A program made the translations under genes and the position numbers. Shown here one piece after another: positions 54,600 to 63,912 of a DNA stretch of 64,000 bases (position 1 is the first letter of the stretch; each line of letters begins with the position of its first letter). Below the pieces are notes generated by a model. That model was not told the origin of the DNA and did not search any database. It saw nothing but the letters and a program-made list of their open reading frames with translations. The DNA comes from DASSUW01 sp963849695. GTDB lineage: Bacteria > Actinomycetota > Thermoleophilia > Solirubrobacterales > Solirubrobacteraceae. The stretch spans positions 1 to 64,000 of the forward strand of contig CAWKIT010000039.1 of the NCBI GenBank assembly GCA_963849695.1. Reading direction: 5' to 3'.

Positions 54600-56875
54600 T
54601 GGTCGTCGTCCGCGACATCGAGCCCTGGGACGCGCTGCTCGAGGCCGGCCGCGACGACGAGCGGCTCGTCATGCAGGCCTCGCAGCATCCGCGCCCGCCG
54701 CAGGAGGTCGCGATCCCCGAGGAGCTGCACCCCGAGGTGGCCGAGGCGCTCGGCAAGCGCGGGTTCGACCGCCTGTGGTCGCACCAGGCCGAGGCGCTGC
54801 ACGCCGCCTGGGCCGGGCCCACGATCGTCACCACCGGCACCGCCTCCGGCAAGTCGCTGTGCTTCAACCTCCCCACGCTCGACGTCCTGTGCCGCGACGC
54901 GCGGGCGCGCGCGCTGTACCTGTATCCGACGAAGGCGCTGGCGCAGGACCAGGCGCGGGCGCTGAACGCGCTCGGCGTCGCGCGGGCGCGGCCGGCGATC
55001 TACGACGGGGACACCCCGCGCGAGCAGCGGTCGGCGATCCGGCGGCGCTCCAACATCGTCATCACCAACCCCGACATGCTCCACCTCGGGATCCTGCCCA
55101 ACCACCCGGCGTGGGGCGACTTCTTCGCCAACCTGGCGGTGGTCGTGGTCGACGAGGCGCACGTCTATCGCGGCGTGTTCGGCTCGCACGTCGCCAACGT
55201 GCTGCGGCGGCTGCGTCGGATCGCGGACGCCTACGGGACCGCGCCGCGGTTCCTGCTCGCCTCCGCCACCGTCGCCAACCCCGGCGAGCTGGCGGAGCGG
55301 CTCACCGGCCTCGACGACATCACGGTCGTCGACCGCGACGGCGCGCCGGCGGCGAAGCGGACGATCGCGATGTGGAACCCGCCGATCGTGGACGAGCAGA
55401 TCGCGGCGCGGAGGTCGGTGCTGGCCGAGACCGCCGACCTGCTCGCCGAGCTGGTGACCGAGGGCGCGCGCACGATCGTGTTCATGAAGTCGCGCAAGGC
55501 GGTCGAGCTGATGTCGCGCTTCGCGCAACTCCGGCTCGAGGACCAGGGCCGCGGCGAGCTGGCCGAGCGGATCGCGCCCTACCGCGCCGGCTACACGCCG
55601 CAGCAGCGGCGCGAGCTCGAGCGGCGGCTGCTCGAGGGCGAGCTGCTCGGCGTGGTGGCCACCAACGCGCTCGAGCTCGGCATCGACATCGGCGCGCTCG
55701 ACGCGGCGATCTGCGTCACCTTCCCCGGCACCGTCGCCTCGCTGCGGCAGATGTGGGGGCGGGCGGGCCGGCGCGGGCGCGGCCTGGCGCTCTACATCGC
55801 GGGCGAGGACGCGCTCGACCAGTTCTTCTGCCGCCACCCGGACGAGTTCCTCGACCGTCCGGTCGAGGCGGCGATCCTCGACCCGTTCAACGAGCAGCTG
55901 CACGCCGCACACCTGCTCTGCGCCGCGCACGAGGGCCCGCTCGAGGATGCCGACGCGGAGATCCTCGGCGACCGCTGGCGCGAGTTCGCGGCGGCGCTGG
56001 TGTCGGCGGGTGACCTGCGCGAGCGGCCGGACGGGACGTTCGTGCCGCGCCGGCCCGAGGAGTTCCCGGCCGCCGCGGTCTCGCTGCGGTCGGCGAGCCG
56101 CGACGGCGTCGTGATCGTCGACACGACCTCGGGAGAGCTGCTCGGCACCGTCGACGCCAGGCGCGCGCACACCACCGTCCACGACGGGGCGGTGTACCTG
56201 CACGGCGGGCGGTCGTACGAGGTCGACGGCCTCGACCTCGAGGGCCGGCGCGCGATGGTGCGCCCGTTCACGGGCGACTACTACACGCAGCCCAAGTACG
56301 AGACCGACACGTACATCGAGCGGCTGATCGAGCGCCGCACGGCGCTCGGGGTGACCTTGTCGTTCGGGACCGTGGTGGTGACCGAGCAGGTGCTCGCCTA
56401 CCAGCGCAAGCGGCTGTCCGACCACGAGCAGATCGACCTCGTCGCGCTCGACCTGCCGGCGACGTCGTTCGCCACCCAGGCGCTGTGGTACGAGTTCGGC
56501 AACGATGTCGCGGCGCTGCCGCTCGAGCAGATGCTCGGCTCGCTGCACGCCGCCGAGCACTCGCAGATCGCGGTCCTGCCGCTGCTGGCGATGTGCGACC
56601 GCTGGGACATCGGCGGCCTGTCGACGAACCTCCACCCGCAGACCGGCCGCCCGACGATCTTCATCTACGACGGCCACCCGGGCGGGATCGGGATCGCCCG
56701 CCGCGGCTACCTCGCGTTCGAGGCGCTCGTCGACGACGCCCACCGGCTCGTCACCGAGTGCCCGTGCGAGAGCGGCTGCCCGTCGTGCGTGCAGTCGCCC
56801 AAGTGCGGCAACCTCAACGAGCCGCTGGCGAAGGACGGCTGCGCTCAGCTCATGGGGCGCATGCTGGCCTCGTAG
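54599..56875 (+). CDS. MrfA/Hrq1-type DEAD-box helicase
   Basis: A 758-residue superfamily 2 helicase. Motif I TGTASGKSLCF, Ia YPTKALAQDQ, II VVVDEAHVYRG (DEAH), III LASATVANP, V VATNALELGID, VI GRAGRRGRGL, then a C-terminal DUF1998 zinc region with four cysteines in CPCESGCPSC and SPKCGN. This layout is that of Hrq1/YprA (MrfA) helicases, which in Bacillus repair mitomycin C-induced DNA crosslinks with the nuclease MrfB, not seen here. ATG overlaps the previous stop by one base. Its end overlaps the SRPBCC stop region. Confidence 0.92.
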   Translation: MVVVRDIEPWDALLEAGRDDERLVMQASQHPRPPQEVAIPEELHPEVAEALGKRGFDRLWSHQAEALHAAWAGPTIVTTGTASGKSLCFNLPTLDVLCRDARARALYLYPTKALAQDQARALNALGVARARPAIYDGDTPREQRSAIRRRSNIVITNPDMLHLGILPNHPAWGDFFANLAVVVVDEAHVYRGVFGSHVANVLRRLRRIADAYGTAPRFLLASATVANPGELAERLTGLDDITVVDRDGAPAAKRTIAMWNPPIVDEQIAARRSVLAETADLLAELVTEGARTIVFMKSRKAVELMSRFAQLRLEDQGRGELAERIAPYRAGYTPQQRRELERRLLEGELLGVVATNALELGIDIGALDAAICVTFPGTVASLRQMWGRAGRRGRGLALYIAGEDALDQFFCRHPDEFLDRPVEAAILDPFNEQLHAAHLLCAAHEGPLEDADAEILGDRWREFAAALVSAGDLRERPDGTFVPRRPEEFPAAAVSLRSASRDGVVIVDTTSGELLGTVDARRAHTTVHDGAVYLHGGRSYEVDGLDLEGRRAMVRPFTGDYYTQPKYETDTYIERLIERRTALGVTLSFGTVVVTEQVLAYQRKRLSDHEQIDLVALDLPATSFATQALWYEFGNDVAALPLEQMLGSLHAAEHSQIAVLPLLAMCDRWDIGGLSTNLHPQTGRPTIFIYDGHPGGIGIARRGYLAFEALVDDAHRLVTECPCESGCPSCVQSPKCGNLNEPLAKDGCAQLMGRMLAS

Positions 56876-57359
56876 CGGTCGTGGAGTCGGCCAGCGGCCG
56901 GCGGCCAGTTGGGCCAGTCGACCGGCTTGCCGTCGAGCGCCTCCTCGAGGAAGTCGAGATGTGCGTGCCAGCCGCGAGACCTTCGCGCGGTACTCGTCGG
57001 GGATCGCGTTCGTGACCGTGAGCGTGAGGTGGGTCCCGTTCTCGTCAGGCCGCAGCTCCCACAGCAGGCGGCCGTGGATGTCGGTGTCGAACTCGATCGT
57101 GTGGGGCGGCTCGAGCCGCGTGACGTGACCCTCGGCGACGGCGTGCGTTGCCCTCGTCGTCGGTGTTGAGCCACTCGATCCGCGCGCGGCCGCCCTCGAC
57201 GAGCTCGAGCACCGCCGCGCGCGCCCACCACTCCTCGATCCTCGCGGGGTCGGTGAGCGCGGTCCAGACCTTCTCGACCGGGTGCCGGAGGCGACGCTCG
57301 AAGCGCAGCACGTAGCTGCCGTCGTCGCGGGTCTCGATCGTGCCGTAGGGGCTGGTCAT
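56845..57359 (-). pseudogene. SRPBCC (AHSA1-type) protein with two frameshifts
   Basis: The N-terminal frame encodes YVLRFERRLRHPVEKVWTAL and EGGRARIEWLNTDDEGNA. The match then requires a +1 shift near 57147 into a frame reading VAEGHVTRLEPPHTIEFD and RLLWELRPDENGTHLTLTV, and a second +1 shift near 56974 into RGWHAHLDFLEEALDGKP and the C-terminus. Each site appears to carry one extra base. The intact fold is the hydrophobic-pocket START-like domain often paired with an ArsR regulator. ATG 57359 overlaps the ArsR stop (ATGA). About 171 residues if intact. Confidence 0.75.
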
Positions 57360-57667
57360 GAGTCCTCCGTCTCGTCGAGGTGGCGCTCGAGCGCGTCGAG
57401 CGTTCCCGCCCACAGGCGCCGGTACGGCGCGAGCCAGGCGTCGATCTCGGCGAGCGGCTCGGCGCGCACGCGGTAGTAGCGCCGCTGGGCGTCGTTGCGG
57501 ACCTCCACGAGGCCGGCGTCGCGCAACACCCTGAGGTGCTTCGACACGCCCGGCTGACTGAGCTCGAGCCGGCCGACGAGATAGCCGACCGGCCGCTCGT
57601 CCTCGCGCAGGAGGTCGAGGATCCGGCGTCGCGTCGGCTCGGCGAGGACGTCGAAGGTGGAGGCCAT
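57356..57667 (-). CDS. ArsR-family transcriptional regulator
   Basis: A 103-residue winged-helix repressor: FDVLAEPTRRRILDLL, LVGRLELSQPGVSKHLRVLRDAGLVEV and RRYYRVRAEPLAEIDAWL are typical of ArsR proteins coupled to SRPBCC partners. It lacks metal-ligand cysteines, as usual in that subgroup. TATAGT lies 5 nt before the ATG on this strand, within an AT-rich TATATAG stretch that is probably its promoter and own operator. Confidence 0.88.
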   Translation of the reverse strand: MASTFDVLAEPTRRRILDLLREDERPVGYLVGRLELSQPGVSKHLRVLRDAGLVEVRNDAQRRYYRVRAEPLAEIDAWLAPYRRLWAGTLDALERHLDETEDS

Positions 57668-57768
57668 CTCGGACTATATTACCCTGTGGCTATATAGCTA
57701 CGGCGAGAAGCGATGAACGAACGCGTGCAGCGGTTGAGGCGGCCCGGGCCGACCCCGAATCTCTTGCC

Positions 57769-58596
57769 GTGCGCCGCTCGCTGGCACTCGCCGCGGCGAT
57801 CGCAGTCACGGTCGCCATACCCGCCCAGGCCCAGACCGGCGGGGCCGAGTTCGCGCCCATCCCGACCGCCTCGTTCTCGGTCAGGCCGGCCTCGATCGCG
57901 CCCGGCGCCGGGATCACGATCCGCTACCGGATCGCGGGCCCGCGGCAGGTGCGGGTCCGGGTGGACCTCATCCCCGAGGCCGGCGGGCGGCCCGCCGCGA
58001 GCCTGCGCCTCGGCCGGGTGCGCACGGGCCGTGCGCGCTCGGAGTCCTGGCGCCCGGAGCTCGCGCCCGGTCGTTACATCGCCCGCCTGCGCGCCAGCGC
58101 GCTCAACCAGCGCGGGGCGCGCACGTCACGGCGTCTCGCGTTGGAGATCGTGGCGCCGCCGGTCACGGCTGCCACCGGCGTGTTCCCGGTCCAGGGCCAG
58201 TACTCCCTGGGCGGCGAGGCGGCGCGGTTCGGCGCCGGGCGGCCGGGCCACAGTCACCGGGGCCAGGACATCACCGCCGCCGCCGGCACGCCGGTGGTCA
58301 CGCCGCGCGGCGGCTTTGTCGGATGGCGCGCCTTCCAGGCGGGGGGCGCGGGGCACTACGTCGTGGTCCACGGCGACGACGCCCGCGACTACGTGTTCAT
58401 GCACATGCTGGACGGCTCGGTCCTGGTCCAGAAGGGCCAGGCGCTGACCGCCGGGCAGCGGATCGGCTCGGTCGGGTCGACCGGACGCTCGACCGGACCG
58501 CACCTCCACTTCGAGATCTGGCCGGGCGGCTGGTACGCGGAGGGCTCGGCGCCGATCGACCCGATGCCGGACCTGCTCGCCTGGGCCGCTCCGTAG
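57769..58596 (+). CDS. Secreted M23-family peptidoglycan endopeptidase
   Basis: A 275-residue exported protein. A signal peptide (SLALAAAIAVTVAIPAQAQ) is followed by a beta-sandwich segment and a C-terminal LytM/M23 domain: GHSHRGQDITAAAGTPV supplies His/Asp zinc ligands and GPHLHFEIWPGGW the HxH pair, so the site is intact. It should cut peptidoglycan cross-bridges or act as a cell-separation regulator. GTG 57769. No other gene shares its direction for 100 nt upstream. Confidence 0.88.
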   Translation: MRRSLALAAAIAVTVAIPAQAQTGGAEFAPIPTASFSVRPASIAPGAGITIRYRIAGPRQVRVRVDLIPEAGGRPAASLRLGRVRTGRARSESWRPELAPGRYIARLRASALNQRGARTSRRLALEIVAPPVTAATGVFPVQGQYSLGGEAARFGAGRPGHSHRGQDITAAAGTPVVTPRGGFVGWRAFQAGGAGHYVVVHGDDARDYVFMHMLDGSVLVQKGQALTAGQRIGSVGSTGRSTGPHLHFEIWPGGWYAEGSAPIDPMPDLLAWAAP

Positions 58597-58606
58597 CCTG
58601 CCCGGG

Positions 58607-59668
58607 GTGCAGATCCTCGCCTACCGCGTCGCCGCCCAGGGGCTGGCAGCGCGCGACCGGACGCTCACCGAGGTCGCCGCGTCGTTCGGGCTCCAGGACT
58701 CACCGCCGGGCGCGGCGCTGACCGCTGTCTGCGCCCGCAGCCCCGACGCCGGCGACCTCGGCCGCGCGCTCGCCGATCGCGAGCTCGTGGCGGTGCCCAA
58801 TCCGCGGACCGCGCTGGCGATCCTGCCCGCGACCGACATCCCGATCTACCTGGCGGCGCTGCAGCCGCCCGACGAGCGCGCGCTCAAGGCGGTCCTCCTG
58901 CGCGCCGCGCCGAGCGACTTCGAGGCCGCCCGCGAGCACGCGGTGACCGCGATCGGCGCGGCGCTCGACGGCCGTGTGCTGAGCCGCGACGCGCTGCACG
59001 AGGAGCTGCGCGGACGGCTGCCGGCCGAGCTGCTGCCGTGGTGCCCGGCGTGTGAGAGCCACCACGCCCGCCGCGGGCTGCTGACCGTCGCCGCGCTCGC
59101 CGGCCGGCTGTGCGTGGCCGGCCACGAGGGCCGCCAGCCGGCCTACGCCCGCACCGATCAGTGGACGGCGCTCGCGCCGGCCGACCCGCAGGCCGCGCAG
59201 GCCGAGCTCGTGCGCCGCTACCTGCACCATCTCGGGCCTTCGACCCACACCGGCCTCGCCGCCTGGGCCGGCATCGCGCCCGCGCACGCGAAGCAGCTGT
59301 TCAAGACCGTCGAGGACGAGGTCGTCGAGGTCGAGGGCGGCTACCTGCTCGCCGCCGACCAGGCCGACTTCGAGAACCCCGCGCCGGCACGCGGCGTGCG
59401 CCTGCTCGGCGCCGGCGATCCGCTGCTCGTGGCGCGCGACCGCGAGCACCTGATCGCGGACAAGGCGATCCACCGGCGGCTCTGGCGCCCGGTCGGCAGC
59501 CCGGGCCTGGTGCTGCACGAGGGCCGCCCGGCCGGGCTCTGGCGTGCCCGCAAGCAGGGTGCCCGGCTCGCACTCGAGACCGATTGGTTCGGCGAGTCGG
59601 TCGACGTGCGCGAGGAGGGAGAGCGCCTCGCCGCTCTCCGCGGCGCCGAGCTCGTCTACGCGGCGTAG
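58607..59668 (+). CDS. Winged-helix DNA-binding domain protein (HTH_42/YcaQ type)
   Basis: A 353-residue protein resembling the AlkZ/YcaQ family: early ILAYRVAAQGL, central LRGRLPAELLPWCPACESHH and RYLHHLGPSTHTGLAAWAGI, then GDPLLVARDREHLIADK and the RPGLVLHEGRPAGLWRARKQG-like ending. AlkZ relatives are DNA glycosylases that resolve interstrand crosslinks; I cannot identify the catalytic QxQ/QxD motif clearly, so repair function is only suggested. Note the possibly crosslink-related helicase about 2 kb upstream. GTG start. Confidence 0.78.
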   Translation: MQILAYRVAAQGLAARDRTLTEVAASFGLQDSPPGAALTAVCARSPDAGDLGRALADRELVAVPNPRTALAILPATDIPIYLAALQPPDERALKAVLLRAAPSDFEAAREHAVTAIGAALDGRVLSRDALHEELRGRLPAELLPWCPACESHHARRGLLTVAALAGRLCVAGHEGRQPAYARTDQWTALAPADPQAAQAELVRRYLHHLGPSTHTGLAAWAGIAPAHAKQLFKTVEDEVVEVEGGYLLAADQADFENPAPARGVRLLGAGDPLLVARDREHLIADKAIHRRLWRPVGSPGLVLHEGRPAGLWRARKQGARLALETDWFGESVDVREEGERLAALRGAELVYAA

Positions 59669-61720
59669 CCCTGCACGACCTGGAACGGGAACGGCTCGGC
59701 GCTCGGCTGGGGCGCGGCGCTCTGCCAGTAGGCGCGTCATCGCCTCGGCGGGCAGCGGGCGCGAGACGTGGTAGCCCTGCGCGAGGTCGCAGCCCAGCTC
59801 CTCCAGCCGCCGCCACGCATCGTGTGACTCGACCCCCTCCGCCACGACGACCAGGCCGAGGTTGTGGCCGAGCTCGATGGTGGAGCGCACGATCGCCGCG
59901 TCGGACGCGTCGTGCGGCATGTCGATCACGAACGACTTGTCGATCTTGATCACGTCGACCGGCAGCCGCTTGAGGTTGGCGAGCGACGAGTAGCCGGTGC
60001 CGAAGTCGTCGAGCGAGAGCCGGAGGCCGATCGCGCTCAGCCGCTCCAGCATCACCTGCGCACGAGCCGGGTCGAGCATCAGCGCGCTCTCCGTGATCTC
60101 CAGCTCGAGCCGCTCGGCCTCGACCCCGGTGCGCTCGAGCAGCAGCGGCAGCTCGGCCGCCAGCTCCGCGTCGAGGAACGAGCGGGCGGACAGGTTGACG
60201 GCCACGCTCAGATCCTCGCCCTGCTCCGTCCACTCGCCGAGCTGGCGCAGCGCTGTCTCCAGGACGAACGACGTCAGTGGCCCGATCAGCCCGGTCTGCT
60301 CGGCGATCGGCACGAACTCGGACGGGCCGATCAAGCCCCAGCTTCGGATGCTGCCAGCGCGCGAGCGCCTCGACGGCGACGATGCGGCCGGTCCGCAGCT
60401 CCGCCTTGGGCTGGAAGTGCACGACGATCTCTCCGTCGGCGATCGCCGAGCGCAACGCCCCCGTGAGGCTCAGGCGGCGCGTGCTGTAGCGGTCGAGCTG
60501 CGGCTCGAACCGCATGTGTCCGCGCGGTCCCTCCTTGGCGGCGTACATCGCGATGTCGGCGCGCTGGATCAGCTGCTCGGCCGCCGCGCCGTGCTCGGGC
60601 GCACAGGCGATGCCGATGCTGGCGTCGACCTCGAGCGTGATGCCCCCGATCGAGAACGGCTGGCGCAGCTGCGTCAGCAGCCGGCCGGCGACCCGGCTCG
60701 CCTCCTCGCCGCCGCTCACGGGCAGCAGGACGCCGAACTCGTCGCCGCCGAGCCGCGCGACCATGTCCTGCCCTCCGAGCGACGAGCGCAGGCGCTCGGA
60801 CACTTCCTGCAGCAGGCGGTCGCCCGCGTGGTGGCCGAGCGTGTCGTTGATCTCCTTGAAGTGATCGAGATCGATCAGCATCACGGCCGCCGCCCGGCCG
60901 GCGTCGACGATCCTCTCGGTCTCATGACGGAAGAGCGATCGGTTCGGCAGCCCGGTGAGCGCGTCGTGCACTGCTTGGTGCTTCGTGGCGATCGCCTGCC
61001 GTCCGCCGTGGTAGATGGCCAGCAGGGGCAGGAACAGCAGCGCCACCGACGGGAGAGCGAAGTCGGCGGCGAGGGCGACGATCGGGGCGAGGCCGAGCAT
61101 CAGCCCGCCCGTGGGCAGCTGGAAGAGCAGGTCTTGAGCCACGGAGCGGCCGACCCGGATGTCCTTTGCCAGGGCGACGGCGGTCGCGACCAGAGTGAAG
61201 TTGACGAGGAAGAACACCGCTGCGGCGGCGAGGATGCCCGGCAGGTCGTCCGGCGTGAAATGAAACGCCTGCCCCATGCGTGGGACGCCGGTGAGCGCGC
61301 CCAGCACCACTGCGGTGACGGTGACCGTGATCGCGTACCGCGACGCATTGAAGAGCAGCTTGGTGGCGGGCTCGCGACGGATCAGGTCGGCGCCGCATCC
61401 GGCGCAGACGAGGACGACCATGGCACACGCCGGGCCGGCGATCAGCAGCGCGGCGAACGCAAGCGCCGTCGATGTCGTCACCTCTCCCTCGGTGCCGCGC
61501 CCGACGATCTTCAACGAGACAGCTCGCCCGCGAACGCGCAGGCCGCGAGCAGCATGACCTGCGGGGTGAGGAGCCGGGAGAGGCTGTCGCCGTCCTGGGC
61601 GAAGACCGCCGCGCAGCACGCCACGCCGAGGAGGATCACCCCGGTGACGTAGACATTCAGCGGCGGAAGCCTGGCGGCGAGAGAACGCAAACGTGCCCTT
61701 CGATGCACATCGGCGGGCAT
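59656..61720 (-). pseudogene. GGDEF-EAL membrane protein, frameshifted
   Basis: A cyclic-di-GMP enzyme: several membrane helices (YVTGVILLGVACCAAVFA, then LAFAALLIAGPACAMVVLV and others), a GGDEF domain with an intact active site (ARLGGDEFGVLLP), and an EAL domain (VAVEALARWQH, ITESALML, DDFGTGYSS, KIDKSFV). Three shifts are required: one base missing near 61515, an extra G in the GGGG run at 60336-60339, and one extra base near 59722. The restored C-terminus reads FPFQVVQGYAA and stops at 59656, overlapping the winged-helix gene by 13 nt. ATG 61720 or TTG 61738 start. About 687 residues if intact. Confidence 0.78.
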
Positions 61721-61758
61721 GAGCGCGAGCCTGAGCAACCGGACGTATGTTGGAGGGC

Positions 61759-62553
61759 ATGAGACAGCACGAGAAGGCCGAGGCGTTCCGAGCGCTGCAC
61801 GAGGGCGAGCCGTTCGTCATCCCCAATCCGTGGGACGCCGGGTCGGCGAAGGTGCTTGCGGCGCTCGGGTTCAAGGCGCTCGCCGGCACCAGCTCCGGCT
61901 TCGCGTTCACGCTCGGGCGGCCCGACGGCGGCGTGAGCCTGGACGAGGTCGTCGATCACGTACGGATGCTCGACGGCGCGACGGACCTGCCGGTATCGAT
62001 GGACCTCGAGCACGGCTACGGCCCGGCGCCCGATGACGCGGCCCGGGCGATCACGGCCGCGGCCGAGGCCGGCGCGGTCGGCGGCTCGATCGAGGACTGG
62101 GGCCCGGGAGACGGCTTCTATCCGCTCGAGCACGCCACCGAGCGGGTGGCGGCGGCGGTCGAGGCGGCCCGACGCCTCGACTTCCCGTTCACCCTGACCG
62201 CCCGAGCGGAGAACTACGTGCGCGACAACCCCGACCTCGACGACACGATCACGCGCCTGCGCGCGTACGAGGCCGCCGGCGCCGACGTCCTCTACGCGCC
62301 GCGGCTGCGCGAACTCGACGATGTGCGGCGGGTGTGCGAGGCCGTCACCCGGCCGGTCAACGTGCTCGCCCACTCAGGGTTGTCGATGCCCGAGATCGTG
62401 TCCGCAGGAGGGCAGCGCGTCAGCGTCGGTGGACAGCTCACGTGGGTCGCCGTCCGGGCCATGGCCACCGCCGCCGAGCAGATTCGCGACGCCGGAGACT
62501 TCTCGTCGCTCGTGCCCGCGGGGCCGATCGAGGAGTGGCTCGAGCCGCGCTAG
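61759..62553 (+). CDS. Isocitrate lyase/PEP mutase family protein
   Basis: A 264-residue barrel enzyme: FVIPNPWDAGSAKVLAALGF, GTSSGFAFTLG, SMDLEHGYG and GGSIEDWG carry the metal and oxaloacetate-like substrate contacts of the superfamily. Without the isocitrate lyase KKCGH loop, it is more like carboxyphosphonoenolpyruvate mutase or oxaloacetate hydrolase relatives. Substrate unknown. ATG 61759 is preferred: TATGTT (61746-61751) ends 7 nt upstream; ATG 61747 would overlap that hexamer. Confidence 0.87.
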   Translation: MRQHEKAEAFRALHEGEPFVIPNPWDAGSAKVLAALGFKALAGTSSGFAFTLGRPDGGVSLDEVVDHVRMLDGATDLPVSMDLEHGYGPAPDDAARAITAAAEAGAVGGSIEDWGPGDGFYPLEHATERVAAAVEAARRLDFPFTLTARAENYVRDNPDLDDTITRLRAYEAAGADVLYAPRLRELDDVRRVCEAVTRPVNVLAHSGLSMPEIVSAGGQRVSVGGQLTWVAVRAMATAAEQIRDAGDFSSLVPAGPIEEWLEPR

Positions 62554-62569
62554 GCTCTTGTGCCGCCAG

Positions 62570-62642
62570 GGCGAGATAGCTCAGTTGGTAGAGCACACGA
62601 CTGAAAATCGTGGTGTCCCCGGTTCGAGTCCGGGTCTCGCCA
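62570..62642 (+). tRNA. tRNA-Phe (anticodon GAA)
   Basis: A 73-nt cloverleaf: acceptor GGCGAGA pairs with TCTCGCC, D arm GCTC/GAGC, anticodon stem CACGA/TCGTG with loop CTGAAAA (GAA at 62603-62605), T arm CCGGTTCGAGTCCGG. Discriminator base A; the CCA end is not encoded. Just downstream is a strong hairpin terminator. Confidence 0.96.
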
Positions 62643-62655
62643 TTTCGAGGCGCCG

Positions 62656-62680
62656 CAATCCCGCATGGGATTGGATTTTC
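62656..62680 (+). terminator. Intrinsic terminator of tRNA-Phe
   Basis: CAATCCC and GGGATTG surround a GCAT tetraloop (62656-62673), followed by GATTTTC. The stem plus T-rich tail 14 nt after the tRNA end is a textbook rho-independent terminator, rare in this window. Confidence 0.75.
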
Positions 62681-62700
62681 TACTTGTTGGTGGAATGCCG

Positions 62701-62766
62701 GGCGAGCTGGTGCCGCCGGTACACGAAACGGTCGTGGTGTCCCCGCATCGAGTCCTGGCCGCGGCA
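62701..62766 (+). pseudogene. Decayed copy of tRNA-Phe
   Basis: GGCGAG at 62701 and GGTA at its D-loop position match the tRNA start with equal spacing; a 7-nt loss follows, then the last 35 nt (62732-62766) match tRNA positions 62608-62642 at 29 of 35 bases, including 13 identical bases in a row. The acceptor stem can no longer pair and the anticodon arm is broken, so it is not functional. It may be an old tandem duplication or an integration scar. Confidence 0.65.
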
Positions 62767-62867
62767 CGTCCGAAAGGCCTGCAATACCGTAACTCTGGAC
62801 CCTCGCCGGCGAGCGTCGTGGCGGTCGAAACGGCCCATCGGCCTTTTCCGGCCTTTTCAACGTTCAT

Positions 62868-63000
62868 CCCGACCCGGCGACGACCGATCGCGACGGGCCA
62901 AGCGGTCAACGCCGAGCTCCTTCACGAGCAGCTCCCGCACAGCAAGCTTGACTGCGTCGACGCTGGGCACTTCGCCTACGAGCCGCTGCCGCGACGGCAG
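62868..63000 (+). pseudogene. Remnant of an alpha/beta hydrolase C-terminus
   Basis: One frame reads IATGQAVNAELLHEQLPHSK followed by LDCVDAGHFAYE, which resembles the ending of haloalkane-dehalogenase-like hydrolases (substrate loop, then the catalytic histidine in AGHF). No start or nucleophile domain is found upstream and the frame has no matching C-terminal tail. The stretch from the tRNA copy to 63086 otherwise holds no gene I can support. Confidence 0.45.
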
Positions 63001-63086
63001 CAGTCCGGCACTTCTACCCGCCTACGAGCCCGTGGGGCTTGCTTGAGCCGGGTGCTCGGAAACGGGCCCGCCCGGTTCTGAGGGGG

Positions 63087-63112
63087 AGCCGGACACCGCA
63101 AGGTGTCCGGCT
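63087..63112 (-). terminator. Hairpin terminator after the last hydrolase gene
   Basis: AGCCGGACACC and GGTGTCCGGCT form a perfect 11-bp stem with a GCAA tetraloop, 48 nt past the stop codon of the leftward hydrolase gene at 63160. It is the strongest perfect stem with a tetraloop in this part of the window. Confidence 0.7.
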
Positions 63113-63159
63113 TACCCGACCCGAGCGGAAGCCGGGACGTCGTCGCGTGTGTGGGACTG

Positions 63160-63912
63160 CTAGGTGCGACTCGCCGCGGGCATGGTCGCGTTGACGGCCT
63201 GAAGGATGAGCTGGGTCGCGGCGTCGGGCTGCGACACGAACGAAACGTGCGAGGCCGGCACCTCCACGATCGTCGCGTTCGCGCGCTCGGCCATGAACCG
63301 CTGGAGCGCCGGCGGGATCGCCTTGTCCTCCGTGCCGAGCAGGTACCAGCACGGCAGCGTCTTCCACGCCGGCGGGCCCGACGGCGCGCCGGCGAACGCG
63401 GCGGCGGCGTACGGCCGCTGCGCAGCGGCCATGACGTCCGCCGTGGCCTGGTCGACGTCGGCGGCGAAGGCCTCACGGAACGCCTCGGGGTCGAGGAAGA
63501 GGTCCGCGCCCTCGCCCCCGTCCGCGCTGGTGAACGGCACGGGCCTGATCGAGGGACCCACGAGGCTGCCCTCGAACCGCTCGAGGAGCTCCTGCTGGCT
63601 CTCGCCCTCGTCGCACATCCATCCGTTGAGATAGACGAGTGCCTTGACCTGGTCGTTGCCGGTCGCGGCGGTCGAGATGACGTTCCCACCGTAGGAGTGG
63701 CCGACGAGCACGATCGGGCCGGTCAGCGTCCGCAGGAACTCGGCGAGGTAGGTCGAGTCGCGAGCGAGGTCGCGAAGCGGGTTGGCGAACCCGATGGCGC
63801 GGAATCCTTCGCGCTGGAGAGCGCGAATCTCGGCGTCGAAGCCCGTCGCATCGGCCCATGCCCCGTGGACAAGGACGATCGTCGGTCTGTTTTCGTCGGG
63901 CTGGGTGGCCAT
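63160..63912 (-). CDS. Alpha/beta hydrolase (esterase/lipase-like)
   Basis: A 250-residue hydrolase: TIVLVHGAWADATGFD carries the oxyanion motif, LVGHSYGGNVI the Ser elbow, and VPASHVSFVSQPD the histidine; the acid follows in LLGTEDKAIPP. The set matches the methylesterase/hydroxynitrile-lyase-like branch found in many soil bacteria. Substrate unknown. ATG 63912 has GAGAGGAG 6 nt upstream. The 88 nt beyond it to the window end contain no gene I can support. Confidence 0.88.
   Translation of the reverse strand: MATQPDENRPTIVLVHGAWADATGFDAEIRALQREGFRAIGFANPLRDLARDSTYLAEFLRTLTGPIVLVGHSYGGNVISTAATGNDQVKALVYLNGWMCDEGESQQELLERFEGSLVGPSIRPVPFTSADGGEGADLFLDPEAFREAFAADVDQATADVMAAAQRPYAAAAFAGAPSGPPAWKTLPCWYLLGTEDKAIPPALQRFMAERANATIVEVPASHVSFVSQPDAATQLILQAVNATMPAASRT

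Noticed and set aside
58700..60334. Continuation of the EAL reading frame across the winged-helix gene
   Set aside because: The frame beyond 59720 has no known domain and lies antisense to a well-supported gene; shifting one base yields a natural stop at 59656.
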